Source: Verrucomicrobia bacterium UBA1200
GTDB lineage: Bacteria > Verrucomicrobiota > Kiritimatiellia > RFP12 > UBA1067
Assembly (NCBI GenBank): GCA_002309765.1
Contig: DBXY01000017.1
Span: 61,195 to 125,194, forward strand
Length of the DNA: 64,000 nt
Direction of reading: 5' to 3'
The position numbers and the translations under genes are program-made. Under the pieces are notes generated by a model. That model saw only the letters and a program-made list of their open reading frames with translations, was not told where the DNA came from and did not search any database. Shown here piece after piece: positions 61,901-64,000 of the stretch; position 1 is the first letter of the stretch; the number at the start of each line of letters is the position of its first letter.

Positions 61901-62467
61901 TCCTTCCCGGCGGGATGGGAAGCTCCGGAAAAAACCACCTTTGATTCGCTCATCCCGTGGGACGAGCATTCCGATCCAGGGATATGCTATTTCTCAGGAA
62001 CCGCCACCTACGCGAAACGCATCGACGGCGATGCCTTGCGTTCGCTTATCGGGTCCGGCGACCGCGTGATGCTTGATCTCGGCGTTGTCAAGAACTTCGC
62101 GGAGGTCACGGTGAACGGCAATAAATTCCCGATACTGTGGAAACCGCCGTTCCGCCTTGACATCACCGAGGCCGTAAAAGGCAAGGACGCCATTGACCTT
62201 GAGATCAAGGTCACGAACCTCTGGGCGAACCGCCTGATCGGCGATGACCGCCTTTACAAAGAAGACTGCGTGTGGCAGGGAGTGCCGCGCAAAGGCGTAA
62301 AAGAATACGGGGTTAAAGAAATCCCCGAATGGGTGAAACAGGGCAAGAAATCCCCAACCGGGCGCCACACCTTCACCACGTGGAAACACTGGTCCAAAGA
62401 AGACGCGCTATTACCCTCCGGGCTTATCGGCCCTGTTATGGTGAGAAGCGGCCAAACGGCAAAATAA
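58934..62467 (+). CDS. Secreted alpha-L-rhamnosidase (GH106)
   Basis: The 1177-residue protein has a signal peptide (residues about 6-24) and a GH106-type catalytic region. Landmarks are FKTPPDSAKPHTWYHMMNGN, FEALAKAGIGGVQMFDAG, EICIPNCSGWSSSGGPW, then ILVDSYEVN and the CSIEPYGNC / ATESFTANPVNGG segments that carry active-site acids. Two homologous small beta domains sit in the middle (about 774-852 and 870-935; VEVKNSVMGEDPAAQKVKAL and VQAENSLAGRDPLFKTVKQL). A C-terminal galactose-binding-like sandwich follows. The family removes L-rhamnose from rhamnogalacturonan-type pectins. The chosen ATG follows AAAGAAAGG and opens into the signal peptide. Confidence 0.92.
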   Translation: MTKEVRIAVLGAVACAAALPLFALTLEEGFKTPPDSAKPHTWYHMMNGNVTKEGITCDFEALAKAGIGGVQMFDAGCAIPPGPLKFNSPEWFDMFRHAHSEAKRLGLEICIPNCSGWSSSGGPWNPPKNGMKRVVFTETPAKGPSRFTGTLPRTTKDNGFYEDIAVLAYPTPKPGAKLSNLAEKTFAERGKVDRDKKPAAAETVVAKDSVVELTTRMKANGSLEWDVPAGEWTILRIGYICNGRCNHPASEKGRGLEVDKLSAEAMDYHFDQYVTRLCNTLGIEPGKIGETGFNNILVDSYEVNTQNWTQNFDKTFEKRMGYSIVHYLPVFAGRIVGSVEETERFLEDFRRVVADLFAENYAGRLTELCHRHGLLCSIEPYGNCTADNLQYGQDIDIPMAEFWSAAERGEHGVGGIGNSRLAATIAHVWGRRYAATESFTANPVNGGRWRTTPYTIKSQGDKVFAAGINRIIYHRFTHQPWPGDRYLPGMTMGRWGMHLDRTQTWWKYANDWFRYQTRCQWMLQEGTFAADVLFWCGEAVPLGGTDTKLPAGYDYDYCATKVLMALTVKNGRVVTPGGVSYALLVLPKTDTMSEAALKKIGELLDAGAKVSSVSRPSRAPGLRGWPQSDTNMKALVAKVWAKGVIESNAGDALAKLGVAPDFTTGETTASWIHRHADGTDWYFVALDNATNATFEASFRQTGRTPEIWDAETGKIAAANVWREEKGRTIVKLDYPVSGSSFVVFRRPAAGNHFVTVDAKVSARPDPALPEKPHTLTIKKAEYGVFNGIRPECIEVSGRIKPGVAVEVKNSVMGEDPAAQKVKALEVRYTLNGRATRDIVKEGKSYKLPEGAKLQSAWYGIIDPDWNPPAEPTVFDVTAKIAAAVKDGKIAVQAENSLAGRDPLFKTVKQLRVTYVYDGFETTSTFNEHGWFKLPDNKETPQPPPGWEWRDGKIVAWQPLTATLTDSNGTRSKLSAQPAAALVVPGPWQVSFPAGWEAPEKTTFDSLIPWDEHSDPGICYFSGTATYAKRIDGDALRSLIGSGDRVMLDLGVVKNFAEVTVNGNKFPILWKPPFRLDITEAVKGKDAIDLEIKVTNLWANRLIGDDRLYKEDCVWQGVPRKGVKEYGVKEIPEWVKQGKKSPTGRHTFTTWKHWSKEDALLPSGLIGPVMVRSGQTAK

Positions 62468-62475
62468 ACCACCAC

Positions 62476-62633
62476 TTATTGTTCACAAATCGCAAATGTT
62501 CACAAGTGACAAATCAAAAGAGGGGTTGCTCCCCGCCGATCTGGAATCGCGGATTGCCGAATTTGCCGCGAAAGGAGGATTTGTAATTTATGATTTGTGG
62601 ACATTTCCATCAATTGCGATTTGTGAACAATAA
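62476..62633. repeat. MITE-like element with 20-bp terminal inverted repeats
   Basis: TTATTGTTCACAAATCGCAA (62476-62495) is the exact reverse complement of 62614-62633. The inner sequence also pairs imperfectly and repeats CACAAATC-type motifs. The element is 158 bases long and lies between the GH106 and ATPase genes. No target-site duplication was identified. Confidence 0.65.
62496..62633 (+). CDS. Possible 45-residue ORF inside the inverted-repeat element
   Basis: An ATG directly after the left terminal repeat opens a frame reading MFTSDKSKEGLLPADLESRI, then AEFAAKGGFVIYDLWTFP and SIAICEQ. It stops with a TAA that is the last codon of the right terminal repeat, so the frame fits the element exactly. 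No ribosome site precedes it. It could be a real small protein, the remnant of a longer gene, or chance. The amino-acid composition looks protein-like. I do not recognise it. Confidence 0.3.
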   Translation: MFTSDKSKEGLLPADLESRIAEFAAKGGFVIYDLWTFPSIAICEQ

Positions 62634-62647
62634 CCATAGCGACCTCC

Positions 62648-62677
62648 TTGACACCAAAAGCGCCGATAGTGTATGAT
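62648..62677 (+). promoter_or_regulatory. Promoter of the AAA ATPase (leaderless transcript likely)
   Basis: A perfect TTGACA and TATGAT are separated by 18 bases. The expected start of transcription is within a base or two of the ATG at 62685, and no Shine-Dalgarno sequence is present. Confidence 0.6.
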
Positions 62678-62684
62678 ATTCGTT

Positions 62685-64000
62685 ATGGATAAATGTTTCA
62701 ACATTGCGGGGCCGTGTTTCCCGGACGAGCACTACATGCTACCGGCGCTCGAAAGGTTGCCGGGCATTCGGCGTATCGTCGAGCAGCGCAGCTACTTCGT
62801 GCTGCACGCCGCGCGGCAGTCCGGCAAGACGACGGCGCTTATGGCGCTTGTCGAGGAAATCAACGGGCAGGGCAAGATGAACGCCCTCTATTTCACGGTC
62901 GAGACGGTCCAGAGATTCACGGATCCGAAAGAGGGAATTCCTTTGATCGTCGAACGGATGCGTTCTGCGCTCGCAATCAATCCCGTGTTCAGGAGTTTTG
63001 CCGCTTCGGAAGCGGCGCGAACAGATGACGTGCGTGAATTTCTGTCTGGCGCCGCCGCCGCATCCGGGAAACCGCTTGTCGTGTTCTTCGATGAGGTGGA
63101 TTGCCTTTCGGACGATACGCTGGTCACTTTCCTGCGTCAGCTGCGCGACGGCTATGTTACGCGGAAAGATTCACCGTTCCCCGTGTCGATCGCGCTCGTC
63201 GGGATGCGCGACATCCGCGACTACAAGGCGCGCATCCGTCCGGACGGGCAGACCCTCGGCGACGCGAGCCCGTTCAACATCATCAAGCGCGACTTGACGA
63301 TCTCCAACTTCGGCAGGGGCGACATCGCCCGTCTTTACGCGCAGCATACGGAAGCGACTGGACAGGTCTTTTGCGAAGGGGTGGTTGACAAGGTTTATGA
63401 ATATACGCTGGGCCAGCCGTGGCTCGTGAATGCGATAGCCGAAGAGTGCGTCGAGGTCATTCACGAGTATCGTTACGAGGAGCCAATCACAATAGAAGAC
63501 ATCGCCCAGGCGAAGGAGACGATTATCCGCGCCCGTGGCACGCACGTGGACAGTCTCATGGAGCGGTTGAAGGAGCCGCGCGTGAGGCGCGTCGTGGAGC
63601 CAGTCATTCTCGGCAAGGAGCGCGGGGCGCCCACGAACGACGACGACTACCGGTATGTCCTCGACCTGGGTATCCTCCGCGAGAACGAAAACCACGTGCT
63701 CGTTCCCGGCAATCCGATGTATGCCGAGATCATCCTCCGGTATCTTTCCAACGACGAGCAGGTGCACTTCTACTCGAAGTACGAGAAGCCGTTCTGGCTG
63801 AAGTCCGACGGTTCGCTCGACATGCCCGCACTGATGGCGGAGTTCCAGCGGTTCTGGCGCGAGAACAGCGGCGCGGACCGCGAGGTGTACGGCTACAACG
63901 AGGCGACGCCGCATCTCGTGATGATGGGCTACCTCCAGCGCGTAGTGAACGGCGGCGGGCGCATCGCCCGCGAGATGGCGCTCGGATCGAAGCGCCTCGA
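62685..64000 (+). CDS. AAA-type ATPase with probable nuclease-like C-terminus (partial)
   Basis: At least 438 residues are visible and the gene runs off the window. A Walker A motif (LHAARQSGKTTALMAL) lies near residue 45 and a Walker B (KPLVVFFDEVDCLSDDTL) near residue 130, followed by VALVGMRDIRDYK. The later part (NPMYAEIILRYLSN; YGYNEATPHLVMMGYLQRVV; GGGRIAREMALGSKRL) resembles the start of the PD-(D/E)XK-like region found at the end of such ATPases. These proteins are abundant in gut Bacteroidota, Fibrobacterota and Verrucomicrobiota and are of unknown function; a link to mobile elements or defence has been suggested only by context. The gene follows a MITE-like element and appears to be leaderless. 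Confidence 0.85.
   Translation, partial: MDKCFNIAGPCFPDEHYMLPALERLPGIRRIVEQRSYFVLHAARQSGKTTALMALVEEINGQGKMNALYFTVETVQRFTDPKEGIPLIVERMRSALAINPVFRSFAASEAARTDDVREFLSGAAAASGKPLVVFFDEVDCLSDDTLVTFLRQLRDGYVTRKDSPFPVSIALVGMRDIRDYKARIRPDGQTLGDASPFNIIKRDLTISNFGRGDIARLYAQHTEATGQVFCEGVVDKVYEYTLGQPWLVNAIAEECVEVIHEYRYEEPITIEDIAQAKETIIRARGTHVDSLMERLKEPRVRRVVEPVILGKERGAPTNDDDYRYVLDLGILRENENHVLVPGNPMYAEIILRYLSNDEQVHFYSKYEKPFWLKSDGSLDMPALMAEFQRFWRENSGADREVYGYNEATPHLVMMGYLQRVVNGGGRIAREMALGSKRL

Overview
The window looks like a chromosomal segment of a carbohydrate-degrading Verrucomicrobiota bacterium, most probably of the gut-type Kiritimatiellae. This is an inference from gene content: many secreted glycosidases with no SusC/SusD pair, giant lamin-tail/CotH proteins, autotransporter-type beta-strand repeat proteins, Tat-exported TIM-barrel isomerases, and a C-terminal 'FFRVKRVR'-type end common in that phylum. 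No rRNA is present to settle the taxonomy.

Layout. Positions 1-4150 hold housekeeping genes on the minus strand: a partial DUF3857 protein, GMP synthase, SecG, UppP, tRNA-Asp and a hotdog thioesterase. Positions 4189-16024 are a minus-strand glycan-degradation cluster: GH51 arabinofuranosidase, two GH-A-like TIM-barrel proteins, a beta-strand surface protein and a GH78-type rhamnosidase. A palindrome-bearing divergent promoter separates it from a 2815-residue plus-strand lamin-tail/CotH protein (16331-24778). Positions 24834-32481 carry an ADP-ribosylglycohydrolase, an SMP-30 lactonase-like protein, a GH63-like glycosidase and another surface protein. Positions 32740-34178 hold a broken DUF4143 gene, a Phd/VapC toxin-antitoxin pair and remnants. 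Positions 34179-39761 are a minus-strand catabolic operon: two small membrane proteins, an FGGY kinase, a zinc alcohol dehydrogenase, DeoC and an SMP-30 lipoprotein. It is bracketed by two direct repeats of about 248 bp. Positions 40185-45434 encode a 1749-residue surface protein. Positions 45735-58777 mix housekeeping genes (cdd, recJ, pycB/oadA, a ROK kinase) with an alpha-galactosidase-like enzyme, a metallo-beta-lactamase-fold protein, a coiled-coil membrane protein with an overlapping lipoprotein gene, a Tat-exported isomerase-like protein and a C69 peptidase. The window ends with a GH106 rhamnosidase, a small inverted-repeat element and a partial AAA ATPase.

How the genes fit together. 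The exported GH51, GH78, GH106, GH36-like and GH63-like enzymes could release arabinose, rhamnose, galactose and glucose from pectin-like or mucin-like glycans. The kinase/dehydrogenase/aldolase operon could process a released sugar or polyol. Large surface proteins sit next to these enzymes and may bind substrate.

The most notable signals are: a GuaA whose glutaminase domain has lost the region that normally carries its catalytic Cys and His; a surface-protein promoter whose -35/-10 spacer is a G10 tract, suggesting phase variation; the 248-bp direct repeats flanking the catabolic operon; a 33-bp perfect inverted repeat shared upstream of two gene sets; a near-symmetrical pair of divergent promoters built on one inverted repeat; and a shared C-terminal tail on three or four surface proteins.
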